DNA from: UKL13-2 sp031414695
GTDB lineage: Bacteria > Pseudomonadota > Gammaproteobacteria > Burkholderiales > Usitatibacteraceae
Direction of reading: 5' to 3'
NCBI GenBank assembly: GCA_031414695.1
Contig: JANNWG010000062.1
Location: forward strand, 1 to 64,000
DNA: 64,000 nt
The notes under the pieces were generated by a model that did no database searches, was not told where the DNA came from, and saw only the letters and a program-made list of their open reading frames with translations. Positions 25,086 through 33,853 of this stretch are shown piece after piece. Position 1 is the stretch's first letter, and every line of letters begins with the position of its first letter. The position numbers were made by a program, and so were the translations under genes.

Positions 25086-25246
25086 CCAGAGAAAAAGGGT
25101 CGGCGACGAATTTAATTTGCAGCGGCAAGTTTAGTGCCGAAGTCGCCCGAGTCATCCAGTGCTGAATGCTTTGCATTGCTTATCGATCAGCGTGCATGCA
25201 TGCGCGGCGAATCGCCATCTCACACTCTCAAGCGCCTCACCGTGCG

Positions 25247-25636
25247 CTAAAACGCTTGTGCTATGTAGCCTAATTCCGCAGCATCAAGTTTTAGCAGCAC
25301 AGCATCATTGGTGAGTACGACAGCCTTATTGAGCACAGCGCTAGCGATAACGATGGCATCTGGCAGCTTAACGGCACGGGTTTTTCGCAGTTCAGTGACG
25401 CGTTCCATCAATTCTGTATTGCCATAGTTCAAATCAACAACCGTCAAGCGAGTAATTAAATCAATAAACAAGGCGCGATCAGCCTCAGATAACCCATTAA
25501 AACTCAGAAATTCTAATACGTTGACGACTGAAACGCCTAACCATTCAGCTTGGCCCAACAAGGCTGCCAATTCTTTGTGGCCTCGTAAAAGAGCGACCAG
25601 CGCATTGGTATCGAGCAAATAGCGCTTACCAAGCAT
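25247..25636 (-). CDS. VapC-like PIN-domain ribonuclease toxin
   Basis: 129 residues from the ATG at 25636 (MLGKRYLLDTNALVALLRG); the frame is open further upstream inside the antitoxin gene. Acidic PIN residues are visible: D in LLDTNAL, E in VVNVLEFLS, D in KLPDAIVIASA and D in LTNDAVLL. VapC toxins cleave specific RNAs. The start overlaps the upstream antitoxin by about 11 bases, the usual coupled arrangement. Confidence 0.87.
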   Translation of the reverse strand: MLGKRYLLDTNALVALLRGHKELAALLGQAEWLGVSVVNVLEFLSFNGLSEADRALFIDLITRLTVVDLNYGNTELMERVTELRKTRAVKLPDAIVIASAVLNKAVVLTNDAVLLKLDAAELGYIAQAF

Positions 25637-25844
25637 CACGTTGCTCTCGCTGCGTGGAGACAGCGTCACCTTGCCAAGCTAGACGACCCACGAGGTCAGT
25701 CAGATCATAGGGTTTGGTAGTACCAGCCTCTGGTGATGTATTTTCGATAACGACCAAGACAGGCTGTCGGTTCAAATTTTTAGGCGGCTCATCGATCCAA
25801 ATCAATTGTGAGCCACTGAGTTCTGCGCTGTAGCTTTTGAGCAT
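25626..25844 (-). CDS. Probable antitoxin partner of the VapC-like toxin
   Basis: 72 residues from ATG 25844 (MLKSYSAELSGSQLIWIDEP); a longer frame to 25910 exists but the extra residues look non-native. The sequence resembles small antitoxins that start with a beta-rich segment and end in a toxin-wrapping tail (DLTDLVGRLAWQGDAVSTQR). The family is not certain. The assignment rests on size and on overlap with the PIN toxin gene. Confidence 0.72.
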   Translation of the reverse strand: MLKSYSAELSGSQLIWIDEPPKNLNRQPVLVVIENTSPEAGTTKPYDLTDLVGRLAWQGDAVSTQREQRDAW

Positions 25845-26071
25845 ATGAAACCCCGAAACAAAAGTGTGAAAATGTGGCGCTTGTCTTTTCTTGATGGACG
25901 AATTAGCCACTTCGTCCAGTGATCAAGTTTAATCCTAAAAGCCAATATTGTTGTCATCTGTGGGCGCGCAAATTAGCATGAACATATAGGCACGTACTCA
26001 GCGAATTTGGCTAGGTGCAGCTTCAGAGTACGTTTAGGGAAACCGTCAGTCAAGTACATCAAAGTGCAATT

Positions 26072-26128
26072 GATACGTGTGCCTTCGGCCAATACTGCTT
26101 CAAAGTGCCCGCCAATAAAAGAGTTTTG
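26072..26128. repeat. Element P copy F (half copy)
   Basis: CGGCCAATACTGCTTCAAAG and CCCGCCAATAAAAGAGTTTT preserve the centre and right arm. The left arm is not clear. It matches copies H and I best. Confidence 0.55.
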
Positions 26129-26147
26129 TTGATGGGCTTTTGGAAAT

Positions 26148-26198
26148 ACACAAATTAACTAAGGTTGTGCAAATTACACAATCTTAGTCAATTTGTGT
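26148..26198. repeat. 22 bp inverted repeat with 7-base loop
   Basis: The arm ACACAAATTAACTAAGGTTG (26148 onward) pairs with 26177-26198 at 20 of 22 positions around the loop CAAATTA. There is no T run. It is about 300 bp upstream of the antitoxin start and 90 bp from the convergent gene end, so either an operator-type site or a mobile palindrome. Confidence 0.85.
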
Positions 26199-26284
26199 AG
26201 TGAACGCTAACGACAATGAACGCAATCTAGGATTATGAATCGAGTGTTAATTTGCGAGTATTTCGCATGTCACCCGCCCAGCTT

Positions 26285-27676
26285 TTAGATGTCAGTAAAC
26301 AGGAATTGGCTCAATTCCATTGTAGTTACACCTTCGCTGCGAATGCCAGCATTGTTAACGCGAAGCCGATTCACGTTATCAACGGCTATTACCATCCGGC
26401 CGTCAATAAATACCCATGCGCTTTCGCCTTGATGCACTAATCGCAACGTGAATGGGCGCGTTGTCACGATGCCGTGCGCTACCTTGTCAATCAATTGCCA
26501 CTTGTTCTTACCTGCTTCAACACTTCGCTCTGATAGGCGTAGTTCAGTGGGGCCGATATGCACATAAAGCTGCGCCGGTGATGATGATTTTGTGTCGCTA
26601 GATTGCAATAAGACCAGCCCACCACTGCTATCGTTTGACAATAACGGAAACACGACTGTGGCCTGTACCGCCACGGCAGCGTAACCCATCGGGTCAAGTG
26701 AGTTAGGCACAATTTGATATGCTTCGTCGGCTGTTTTAGTCTGCATGACGAGTCGTTTGCGAGCGATGTCTCGCGTGAACATTGCGTCGCCCTGTGTGTC
26801 GTTGCTCGGCCATGCCTTACTGGCATCAATAGGCGTCTTACCTTTGGCGACTTCAGGCGTGCTGCCGAATAGTTTGCCGACGCCTGAGAAAAGCGATTGC
26901 GCCACTTTTGCTGCGGCTGGTGTGTCGTTCAGCGTATCCTCAAAATTTACCTGCGCGCCAGGTGCTTTGGTGAGCCCTGCTAGACGCGCCAGACGACTAT
27001 CCAGCCCGGTTTGCTGCGCGACAAATTGATCCACAAGCGCTTGGGTATTTGAAGCGCGTAGGCCCATTTTCACAGGGCTGAAATCTACTAATTGCGTTGT
27101 CAGCAAGTCCTGACCGTTGAGGCTAATGCGAAGTCGGCTGCCTTGGCTTTGCACTTCGAGTACGTTCGCCGCAGTAACTGGGCTGGCTAACATGGGGGCG
27201 GCAACATAACCAGTCAAGGCGTTGCGCCATTTATCTTTGGACGAGCGGATGACAATTAGATCGCGCTCTACCGGTCGCAGCATCACCGCCAAAACGCCGC
27301 CTTGGGCGTTGACGAGCACGAGGCCCAACGCTGCGTCGGCAGCGGCGGGCTTTACGGCAGCTAAGCTAGCCCGCGCCCGCCAGCTTGCCGCAGCACCAAG
27401 CTCGATGGGGCGCAGCGCTTGCTGCAAATGAGAATTGCCATCGGCTAAGGCTGGCACCAGCAGGCTATCGCCCTCCCAAACTGGGCCACCCGGCTGTGGC
27501 GCAAGTGCCCAAGCAGCGCGATCATCGAGTAGCTTGAGCTCAGGGCCTGTCATAGCGCTGACAGTTGCCGTTGTACCTATCGCTGCCATTGCAAAAGCGC
27601 ATAAGGTCGTGCGTGCGAGCTGCCGCAAGATTTGTTGAAAATTGGCTAAAACGCGTGGTGAAGTAAGGGTTGTCAT
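26285..27676 (-). CDS. Secreted protein with concanavalin-like sandwich domains
   Basis: 463 residues with a signal peptide around residues 20-41 (TTLCAFAMAAIGTTATVSAM). Two similar beta-sandwich stretches appear: about 45-225 (WEGDSLLVPALADG and LEVQSQGSRLRISLNGQDLL) and about 300-460 (FPLLSNDSSGGLVLLQ to SAWVFIDGRMVIAVDNVNRL). The closing I-D/N-G-x phrases resemble LamG/DUF1080-type folds that bind sugars. No catalytic motif is seen. It follows another exported protein gene on the same strand. Confidence 0.65.
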   Translation of the reverse strand: MTTLTSPRVLANFQQILRQLARTTLCAFAMAAIGTTATVSAMTGPELKLLDDRAAWALAPQPGGPVWEGDSLLVPALADGNSHLQQALRPIELGAAASWRARASLAAVKPAAADAALGLVLVNAQGGVLAVMLRPVERDLIVIRSSKDKWRNALTGYVAAPMLASPVTAANVLEVQSQGSRLRISLNGQDLLTTQLVDFSPVKMGLRASNTQALVDQFVAQQTGLDSRLARLAGLTKAPGAQVNFEDTLNDTPAAAKVAQSLFSGVGKLFGSTPEVAKGKTPIDASKAWPSNDTQGDAMFTRDIARKRLVMQTKTADEAYQIVPNSLDPMGYAAVAVQATVVFPLLSNDSSGGLVLLQSSDTKSSSPAQLYVHIGPTELRLSERSVEAGKNKWQLIDKVAHGIVTTRPFTLRLVHQGESAWVFIDGRMVIAVDNVNRLRVNNAGIRSEGVTTMELSQFLFTDI

Positions 27677-27737
27677 GGTTGTCGAGGTTGTCGTAAGCAG
27701 CTTATTTAAGAATGGGAAGGTAAGGGTATCAATCGCT

Positions 27738-27769
27738 GCGTTAGTGCGTTAGTGCATTAGTGCATTAGC
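27738..27769. repeat. Four tandem 8 bp units
   Basis: GCGTTAGT twice, then GCATTAGT and GCATTAGC, run into the stop codon of the minus-strand gene that ends at 27765. It is a slippage-prone tract. Confidence 0.8.
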
Positions 27770-28625
27770 GATAAACGGCCATTAACGATTCATCAGTCAA
27801 GCCTTGGCTGGCGCTGGCTGGCATTTTTGCGCGCGCGCGTTGCAGTGTGGCTTGCGCGGCTTTTTCATCCGTAGGCCCACCCCAGCCATTGCGGTGCATT
27901 TGTGCATCCAGCACGTGGCAACTGACTGTGTCGGCCCAGGTGTTTTTAAATACATCTCGTGTTGCATTGATGCACAGGTCAATTAAATAACGCGCCTCGC
28001 CCTCGTCTTGCGCCACGCCGCGCCCTGCTAAGTGTAGCTTGGCCAACATCAGTGCTGACCATGGATAAAATTCAGTTGCTGAGTAAGCATTCATTCGCGC
28101 CAGACGGGAGGCATCATTATGGTTACGGGTGGGGAATACATGTTCACTTCTAGGCCACATGTGCAACGCTAATTCAGCGTGACGGCGGCGCGCGTGAATG
28201 TTGTAAGACTTGCCGGTGCCTTCGGTGTAGTCACGCAATAGCGACTTAAGCGTATCAAGATCGCCTTGTGTTTTAAGAGGAATATCTAGGCCGTTTTCTA
28301 ACGCAAACCAGAGCCTATCGTTAATCGCATTGCTCTCAGCCATGCGCCGCTGTGCGTTAGCTGCCAGCCCGCTAAAGGCGTTGGCTAGCGCTTGGCCTGC
28401 TGGTTTACTGGCGCCGTCCGTTAACGAATTAGTCGCGTTGTAGCGGCGCTCCGCATCTTGCCGCGTGTAGCCCCTCAGCAGCGCCTCACGCGTGATTTCA
28501 TCTTTGGTTGCCGCTGCCAATGCGGGCTGGATAATAGATGCAAATGCGGCAACGATGAGCAGAGTAGAAATGTTTTTTCCGGTTCGAGATTTGATTGATC
28601 CGGTGATCTTTTTTGGCTGGGTCAA
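27765..28625 (-). CDS. Exported Sel1/TPR-like protein
   Basis: 286 residues with an N-terminal signal peptide (ISTLLIVAAFASIIQPALAA). The C-terminal part has a Sel1-like repeat (YPWSALMLAKLHLAGRGVAQ then DEGEARYLIDLC) and a related helical pair (GWGGPTDEKAAQATLQRARA). Sel1 repeats mediate protein contacts in the envelope. No enzyme motif is seen. It lies 88 bp before the sandwich-domain protein gene in the same direction, and the two may be one operon. Confidence 0.7.
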   Translation of the reverse strand: MTQPKKITGSIKSRTGKNISTLLIVAAFASIIQPALAAATKDEITREALLRGYTRQDAERRYNATNSLTDGASKPAGQALANAFSGLAANAQRRMAESNAINDRLWFALENGLDIPLKTQGDLDTLKSLLRDYTEGTGKSYNIHARRRHAELALHMWPRSEHVFPTRNHNDASRLARMNAYSATEFYPWSALMLAKLHLAGRGVAQDEGEARYLIDLCINATRDVFKNTWADTVSCHVLDAQMHRNGWGGPTDEKAAQATLQRARAKMPASASQGLTDESLMAVYR

Positions 28626-28767
28626 GGCAGGCTCCGTTTATGAGTGACGAGTAATAAGTGATAATGACAAGTGGCATCTACAGTAGTAAATATGCAAAAA
28701 ATTATTGCCTCACCATGTATTGCGAGAAAAGTCATCAAATAGGCTCAAAAAAAGGCTCAGCAATAAA

Positions 28768-28830
28768 ATGCGCCCATTGGCGGCTGTTTTGAGCAATTTA
28801 TGTCCCAAATAAGCCTACCCTATTAGATGC
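28768..28830. repeat. Element P copy G
   Basis: ATGCGCCCATTGGCGGCTGT and TTTTGAGCAATTTATG keep the left arm and centre. The right arm (AAGCCTACCCTATTAG) is eroded. It lies upstream of the Sel1 gene and downstream of yraN. Confidence 0.55.
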
Positions 28831-28896
28831 TGCGGCCAGATAAGCGCGCACGTGCTGAACTTAGCTAGCAAGGCTCACTGTTGACCTAAAAAACAA

Positions 28897-29277
28897 TCAC
28901 AACCCAAACGCATCCTTTAACCACTCCACATTCGCAATGTCTAATTTATTGAGCAGCACCGCATCAAATCGACATGGCGGCGGGTGGCTGATTTGGCTTA
29001 AATAATGTTGGGCGGCGGCGATGATGCGCCGTTGTTTGGCGACGTGAATACTTGCCGCTGCACCACCAAAATCTTTTGATGCGCGGTAGCGTACTTCAGC
29101 AAACACTAGCGACTCACCGTCTTGCATGATGAGATCAATCTCGCCGTAGCGGCATTGAAAATTTCTCGCAATTGTTGTTAAGCCGTGTTGATGGAGGTAT
29201 GTTTCTGCAATGCGCTCTGCGTCATCACCTACGATGCGTTTCTCTGTTTTTTTGCCAAACAGGTTGCCGAGCTTCAT
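28897..29277 (-). CDS. yraN: YraN family (UPF0102) nuclease-fold protein
   Basis: 126 residues. The Holliday-junction-resolvase-like core is plain: GDDAERIAETYLHQHGLTTI, then YGEIDLIMQDGESLVFAEVRYR with the acidic E-x-D and E-V-R sites. Family role is uncertain, probably DNA processing. The ATG overlaps the stop of the LpoA-like gene by four bases. The rsmI, lpoA and yraN association is conserved in Proteobacteria and supports the call. Confidence 0.92.
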   Translation of the reverse strand: MKLGNLFGKKTEKRIVGDDAERIAETYLHQHGLTTIARNFQCRYGEIDLIMQDGESLVFAEVRYRASKDFGGAAASIHVAKQRRIIAAAQHYLSQISHPPPCRFDAVLLNKLDIANVEWLKDAFGL

Positions 29278-30467
29278 TCAGCCGACTTCACCAATTGCGG
29301 CTTGCCATCGCGCATCTCAAGTAACGTCAGTCCGCGATTAAGTTGATTACCTTCGAGCGTGATGCGGCCAGTTACGCCGTCAAGCGGTTTAAATTTGATG
29401 GCACCAGAGCTAACCACTTTGTCAGACGTGAGCAGTGCCAACATGACACGCCATGCATCAATACCTAGTGCATAAAGCCGTTCATGGTCGGCAGATGTTG
29501 AATCAGCAGGGCGTTGATAGGCCATTACCGCCGCATGGTCGCGCTCGGCAAACCACGGCATTTCTAGATACTTCACGCTATCAATATCAAGATTATCAAT
29601 AGCACCTGCACGCGGGTCGAATGTTTGTGCGGTGGCAAATACCGGCATGCCCTGCGGTAAATAGGGTCTCGCAAAACGCGCTATTTGCATATCGGCAGCG
29701 ATGAAAACAGCATCGGCTTTGACAGCATCCGCTTTTTCAAATACGGCCATGGCGGACTTAATTTTTGCGCCATCGGCAATGTCACCCGCAACCGTTATTT
29801 TGCTGGCAATAGTCCCGCCGAGCCGCAACCATTCTTTTTCAAACGCGTCTTGGATACGCTTCGATAATGCCGCTTGGCCCGTCAGCATCACAACGTGACG
29901 AAAGCCTTCTTGCTGCGCAACGCGGGCAACTAAGCGGGCATCGTTATCAAGCGTAAGCGAGATGTGATAGAAATTATTCGCGTCATCCTTGGCTGGCTCC
30001 GTCGGTGTATTTAGCGCTAAGGTTGGTAGATAGCCAGCTTCACGCGCAACAACATTTGCACCTTCACGTGTCACGCCCGCCACCACCGCGACGGCACCTT
30101 CTTTGACGGCCTTGCGGTAATTTGTGGCAAGTGAACCAGCGTCGTCTTCGGTCAAATAAATTTGCGGTATAAATTTATCGCGACCAGTGACTTCAGCTGC
30201 CGCCATAAAGCCGTTGCGAACAGCCTCAGCAACACGGCCCAATGACTTTGACGAGATTGGCAAAATCAGCGCGATAACGCTGGCTTTTTCAACTGGCTTT
30301 TCAACAGGCTTGTCTGTTGATTTATCGACCAGTTTAGGATCTACAGTCTTGGTTGCCTCAGTTGTTTGACTAGCTTCCGACAATAGCGCAGGCGGTGCGG
30401 GCGCGACAACAGTTTGTGCAGACAGGTTAGTTGCACTAAGTGCGCCAACCCACCACAATAGCGACAT
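29274..30467 (-). CDS. Penicillin-binding protein activator, LpoA/LppC-like
   Basis: 397 residues from ATG 30467 (MSLLWWVGALSATNLSAQTV); an ATG at 30515 would overlap the divergent rsmI start. The body is a periplasmic-binding fold typical of LppC/LpoA C-terminal domains: VIALILPISSKSLGRVAEAV, then VVAGVTREGANVVA and FATAQTFDPRAG. LpoA stimulates PBP1a in the periplasm. The TPR-type N-terminal domain of E. coli LpoA is absent, as in other Betaproteobacteria. No lipobox cysteine is visible, so it may be soluble. Confidence 0.85.
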   Translation of the reverse strand: MSLLWWVGALSATNLSAQTVVAPAPPALLSEASQTTEATKTVDPKLVDKSTDKPVEKPVEKASVIALILPISSKSLGRVAEAVRNGFMAAAEVTGRDKFIPQIYLTEDDAGSLATNYRKAVKEGAVAVVAGVTREGANVVAREAGYLPTLALNTPTEPAKDDANNFYHISLTLDNDARLVARVAQQEGFRHVVMLTGQAALSKRIQDAFEKEWLRLGGTIASKITVAGDIADGAKIKSAMAVFEKADAVKADAVFIAADMQIARFARPYLPQGMPVFATAQTFDPRAGAIDNLDIDSVKYLEMPWFAERDHAAVMAYQRPADSTSADHERLYALGIDAWRVMLALLTSDKVVSSGAIKFKPLDGVTGRITLEGNQLNRGLTLLEMRDGKPQLVKSAE

Positions 30468-30513
30468 TATCAACTGTTGAAACCGAATCCATTGCCGCAC
30501 GGCGTGACCAATC

Positions 30514-31383
30514 ATGGAAGAGAAAATTGAAAATGCATTATATGTGGTCGCCACTCCTATCGGTAATCTTGGCGACATTACCCAGCGCGCTTTGCATGTT
30601 TTAACAAATGTGGATGTTGTCGCGGCTGAAGATACGCGAAATACCCAATCACTCTTGCGCCATTACGATATTAAAACGCGATTAATTGCGGTACATCAGC
30701 ACAATGAGCGCAATGCGGCGGATGGCATCATCAAATTGTTGGCAGAGGGCAAGTCGGTGGCACTTGTCACCGATGCAGGCACGCCAGCCGTGAGTGACCC
30801 AGGCGCGCGCGTCGTGGCTGCCATGCACGACGCGGGTCTGAGAGTTATTCCTATTCCCGGCGCCTGCGCTGCGGTGGCGGCATTGTCTGCGAGCGGCGAG
30901 GGTGAAGATGGTTTTTTATTTGCGGGATTTTTATCGGCCAAAGCAGGTGAGCGGCAGCGTGAATTGGAAGCACTTCGCGCAACAAATACTGCACTGGTTT
31001 TTTATGAATCGCCACATCGCATAATTGAGTCAGTTGCAGCGATGGCGCAAGTTTTTGCCGATACACGCATGCTAGTAATTTGCCGTGAGGTTACAAAAAA
31101 GTTTGAAACCATTCGCCGACTCAAGTTGAGCGAGGCGGTGGCATGGCTCGAAAGTGATGCCAACCAGCAGCGCGGTGAGTTTGTGTTGATACTATCAAAG
31201 CCTAGCATTGGTGGGCAAGATGGAGAAAAAACGGCTGAAGATGTCCAACTAGAGCGCACTTTGCAAATATTATTGGCAGAGCTACCGGTGAAGCAAGCGG
31301 TGTCATTGGCCGTTGAAATAACCGGTGAAAAGAAAAACAAAGTCTATGCGCTAGCGCTCGAATTAAAAGCCGCCCCTTTATAA
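30514..31383 (+). CDS. rsmI: 16S rRNA (cytidine-1402 2'-O) methyltransferase
   Basis: 289 residues. YVVATPIGNLGDITQRALHV at the start, VAAEDTRNTQSLLRHY, and VTDAGTPAVSDPGARVV are hallmarks of the tetrapyrrole-methylase fold RsmI. The enzyme uses S-adenosylmethionine to methylate C1402 in the ribosomal decoding centre. It is divergent from the lpoA/yraN pair with only about 46 bp between starts. It is followed eight bases later by pyrC. Confidence 0.96.
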   Translation: MEEKIENALYVVATPIGNLGDITQRALHVLTNVDVVAAEDTRNTQSLLRHYDIKTRLIAVHQHNERNAADGIIKLLAEGKSVALVTDAGTPAVSDPGARVVAAMHDAGLRVIPIPGACAAVAALSASGEGEDGFLFAGFLSAKAGERQRELEALRATNTALVFYESPHRIIESVAAMAQVFADTRMLVICREVTKKFETIRRLKLSEAVAWLESDANQQRGEFVLILSKPSIGGQDGEKTAEDVQLERTLQILLAELPVKQAVSLAVEITGEKKNKVYALALELKAAPL

Positions 31384-31390
31384 TTTATCT

Positions 31391-32431
31391 ATGCAAACAC
31401 CACAAACACTAACCATTACCAAACCCGACGACTGGCATCTACATTTGCGTGATGGTGCGGCGATGCAGGCCGTATTGCCGCACACCAGCGCACAATTTAG
31501 TCGCGCCATTATCATGCCGAATTTGAAACCGCCAATACGCACGGTGGCGGAGGCGATTAACTATCGCGAACGAATCATGGCTGCAGTGCCAAGCGGCCAT
31601 ACGTTTGAGCCACTCATGACTTTATATTTGACCGACAACACCACGGCGGAAGAAGTCACACTCGCGGCTAAGAGTAGCGTGGTGCATGCAGTGAAATATT
31701 ACCCAGCCGGGGCGACGACCAACTCAGACTCAGGTGTGACCGACATTAGCAAGTGTGACGCGGTACTTGCCGCGATGGAGGCGGCTGATTTGCCGCTTCT
31801 GCTGCATGGAGAAGTAACAGGCGAGAGTGTCGATGTGTTCGATCGTGAGCGGGTTTTTATCGACACGCATCTGGTGCAAATTGTAAAAAAATTTCCGCAG
31901 TTACGCATTGTGTTGGAGCACATTACGACCAGTGAAGCGGTGCAATTTGTGCAGAGCGCGAACGATAATGTCGCCGCCACCATCACGCCGCAACATTTGC
32001 TACTCAGCCGTAATGCGATTTTCAAAGGCGGCATTCGTCCACATTTTTATTGCCTTCCAATTTTGAAACGTGAGTCGCATCGCGTTGCGTTATTGGCGGC
32101 GGCGACATCCGGCAACCCAAAATTTTTCTTGGGCACTGATAGCGCACCGCATACTAAAAATAGTAAGGAATCATGCTGTGGTGCGGCGGGTTGCTACTCC
32201 TCACTTCACGCGATGCCGCTTTATGCGGAAGCCTTTGAAAGCGTGAATGCGCTCGATAAACTCGAAGGCTTCGCTAGTTTTTATGGCCCCGATTTTTATC
32301 GACTGCCACGTAATCAATCAACGATTACACTGAAAAAAGTGGCGTGGACTGTGCCTGAAGAAGTACCTTTCATTGACACAGTGCTAGTGCCGCTACGCGC
32401 AGGTGAAACTTTACAGTGGCAGTTAGCGTAA
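31391..32431 (+). CDS. pyrC: Dihydroorotase
   Basis: 346 residues, close to E. coli PyrC (348). Zinc ligands sit in DWHLHLRDG, the carboxylated lysine in VVHAVKYYPAGATTNSDSG, and further ligands in LLHGEV, LEHITT and GTDSAPH. It cyclises N-carbamoyl-aspartate to dihydroorotate in pyrimidine synthesis, in the cytosol. It lies between rsmI and DUF3025 in one probable operon. The DUF3025 gene follows six bases after the stop, a pairing seen in Betaproteobacteria. Confidence 0.96.
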   Translation: MQTPQTLTITKPDDWHLHLRDGAAMQAVLPHTSAQFSRAIIMPNLKPPIRTVAEAINYRERIMAAVPSGHTFEPLMTLYLTDNTTAEEVTLAAKSSVVHAVKYYPAGATTNSDSGVTDISKCDAVLAAMEAADLPLLLHGEVTGESVDVFDRERVFIDTHLVQIVKKFPQLRIVLEHITTSEAVQFVQSANDNVAATITPQHLLLSRNAIFKGGIRPHFYCLPILKRESHRVALLAAATSGNPKFFLGTDSAPHTKNSKESCCGAAGCYSSLHAMPLYAEAFESVNALDKLEGFASFYGPDFYRLPRNQSTITLKKVAWTVPEEVPFIDTVLVPLRAGETLQWQLA

Positions 32432-32437
32432 GCGCAT

Positions 32438-33241
32438 ATGTCATTGGATGTCGATTGGCAGCGCGCGCAAACACAACTCGCCACGCCATTTTTTAATGCA
32501 ATTCGTCCCGCGCTCGATTTGCTTGGTAAAGAAAATTGGCCGCAACTTGCGGCATTAAACCGTATTGCAGAAGAAAAAAATAGTTGCACGTTTCGCGGCG
32601 CACGTCTTAATTTCATTAGCGCAACTGATGACACCAGCTCGGCGATGGCCTATGAAACGCATATTGCCACCACTGGTGAAATACCGACCCGCGCGAATTG
32701 GCACGATACCTTTAATGCGTTGCAGTGGTTAAGCCTACCTGAGATGAAATCCACCATCAGCCAGCAGCACGCCACGCTACTCGCACGTGGTGGCAAAGCA
32801 GAAGCCAAAGCACGCTCAGTGCCACGTGATGTGCTCACCATGTTTGATGAGAGCGGCATTATTGTGGCGTCGCCTGATGCCTCTTTACTCAAGCTCGTAC
32901 GTGAATTTCAGTGGCACACGCTATTTGTGACGCGGCGTAACGATGTCATTGCCAACATACGTTTTCTGCTCGTCGGTCACGGCCTCATGGAAAAATCATT
33001 GTCACCATTTATTGGCATTACTGCAAAAGCCATGCTCGTTAATATTGGCGCAGAAGATGATTGTGAAGCCGCTGCGGTAAGTTGGCTACAAGACGAAGCC
33101 AATCTGCAATCTGCCCGCAATCTTGCCCCGCTTCCTCTACTTGGCATTCCCGGCTGGGATAGTCGTAATGAAGATGCAGCGTTTTATCAGCAAACCCATT
33201 ACTTTCGCAGCGGTTACCTTAGAGACGCCAACTACGCGTGA
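32438..33241 (+). CDS. DUF3025 domain protein
   Basis: 267 residues. WHDTFNALQWLSLPEMKSTI and the mid-block LTMFDESGIIVASPDASLL, with LVGHGLMEKSLSPFIGITAK, are the DUF3025 pattern (PF11227). No biochemical function is known. It is cytosolic and lacks a signal. The gene follows pyrC at six bases, and the RNase P RNA begins within a dozen bases of its stop. The rnpB promoter therefore probably overlaps its 3' end. Confidence 0.9.
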   Translation: MSLDVDWQRAQTQLATPFFNAIRPALDLLGKENWPQLAALNRIAEEKNSCTFRGARLNFISATDDTSSAMAYETHIATTGEIPTRANWHDTFNALQWLSLPEMKSTISQQHATLLARGGKAEAKARSVPRDVLTMFDESGIIVASPDASLLKLVREFQWHTLFVTRRNDVIANIRFLLVGHGLMEKSLSPFIGITAKAMLVNIGAEDDCEAAAVSWLQDEANLQSARNLAPLPLLGIPGWDSRNEDAAFYQQTHYFRSGYLRDANYA

Positions 33242-33247
33242 GATAAT
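33242..33247 (+). promoter_or_regulatory. Predicted -10 element of rnpB
   Basis: GATAAT lies six bases before the likely 5' end of the RNase P RNA, just after the DUF3025 stop. The -35 region about 17 bases upstream (TTAGAG) is weak. Predicted by sequence only. Confidence 0.45.
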
Positions 33248-33252
33248 TCATG

Positions 33253-33577
33253 CGGAAGCTCGCCAGACAGTCGCTGCACACGGAAGGATTGATGTGTAGA
33301 GGAAAGTCCGGACTCCATAGAGCAGAGTAGTGGGTAACGCCCATCCACCGTGAGGTGAGGATTAGAGCAACAGAGACGAGTCAGCGCAGGTAGTTAATGC
33401 GCTGGGTGAAACGGGCAATCTCTACTCGGAGCAAACCCAAATAGGCAGGCATTGATGCGGCTCGCGGAGTCTGCGGGTAGGGTGCTAGAGGCGTGCGGTA
33501 ACGTACGTTCGAGATGAATGACTGTCAATCACGCGCAAGTGTGGTCACAGAATCCGGCTTATCGGTGGGCTTCCAAC
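33253..33577 (+). ncRNA. rnpB: RNase P catalytic RNA, bacterial class A
   Basis: About 325 nt. It contains the invariant cores GAGGAAAGTCCGGACTCC (33299-33316), AGAGCAACAGAGA near 33365 and GGGTAGGGTGCTAGAGG near 33476. The 3' block GTCACAGAATCCGGCTTATC follows. The 5' end GGAAGCTCGCC pairs with the 3' GGTGGGCTTCC to form helix P1. The RNA processes tRNA 5' ends with RnpA. A T run (ACTTTTTT) at the 3' end may serve in termination. End points are approximate. Confidence 0.97.
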
Positions 33578-33645
33578 TTTTTTGTAATCACAAGGCTTAT
33601 TCATTTGAAAAAAAGCCAACGCAACTTCAAATCACCGCTGCACTG

Positions 33646-33668
33646 CTCCTCCCTTAGAAAAAGGGAGG
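33646..33668. repeat. Short inverted repeat of the CCTCCCTT type
   Basis: CCTCCCTT and AAGGGAGG flank a short loop. This resembles a widespread dispersed proteobacterial repeat (continuing GCTGGGAGGG). The rest of 33578-33800 holds no gene. Confidence 0.6.
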
Positions 33669-33800
33669 CTGGGAGGGATTGCGTTCGTCAATCACCATTC
33701 TCAGCAAAGACTAAGCTCGTTGCGGTCGCGCTAGTGAGGGGCTTAATGAAATGCCCCAAGAAGCCCTATTTATGGGCATCTCCGGCCACTTTTATGTCTA

Positions 33801-33826
33801 CAAAAAAACGCGCTGCTTCGCGCGTG
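33801..33826 (-). terminator. Intrinsic terminator of the kinase operon
   Basis: Read on the minus strand, ACGCGC (33825-33820) pairs with GCGCGT (33813-33808) around a six-base loop. Seven T's follow. It lies about 30 bp after the kinase stop. Confidence 0.75.
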
Positions 33827-33853
33827 TGCTGCAATCGCGCTCGCACGCGGACT

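Larger units (their letters stand above)
25845..26284. other. 440 bp region upstream of the VapBC-like module
   Basis: It should hold the module's promoter. Visible features are a half copy of element P (26072-26128) and a near-perfect 22 bp inverted repeat (26148-26198). GTACTC and GAGTAC arms near 25993-26031 form a further weak hairpin. No gene is supported. Confidence 0.5.
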
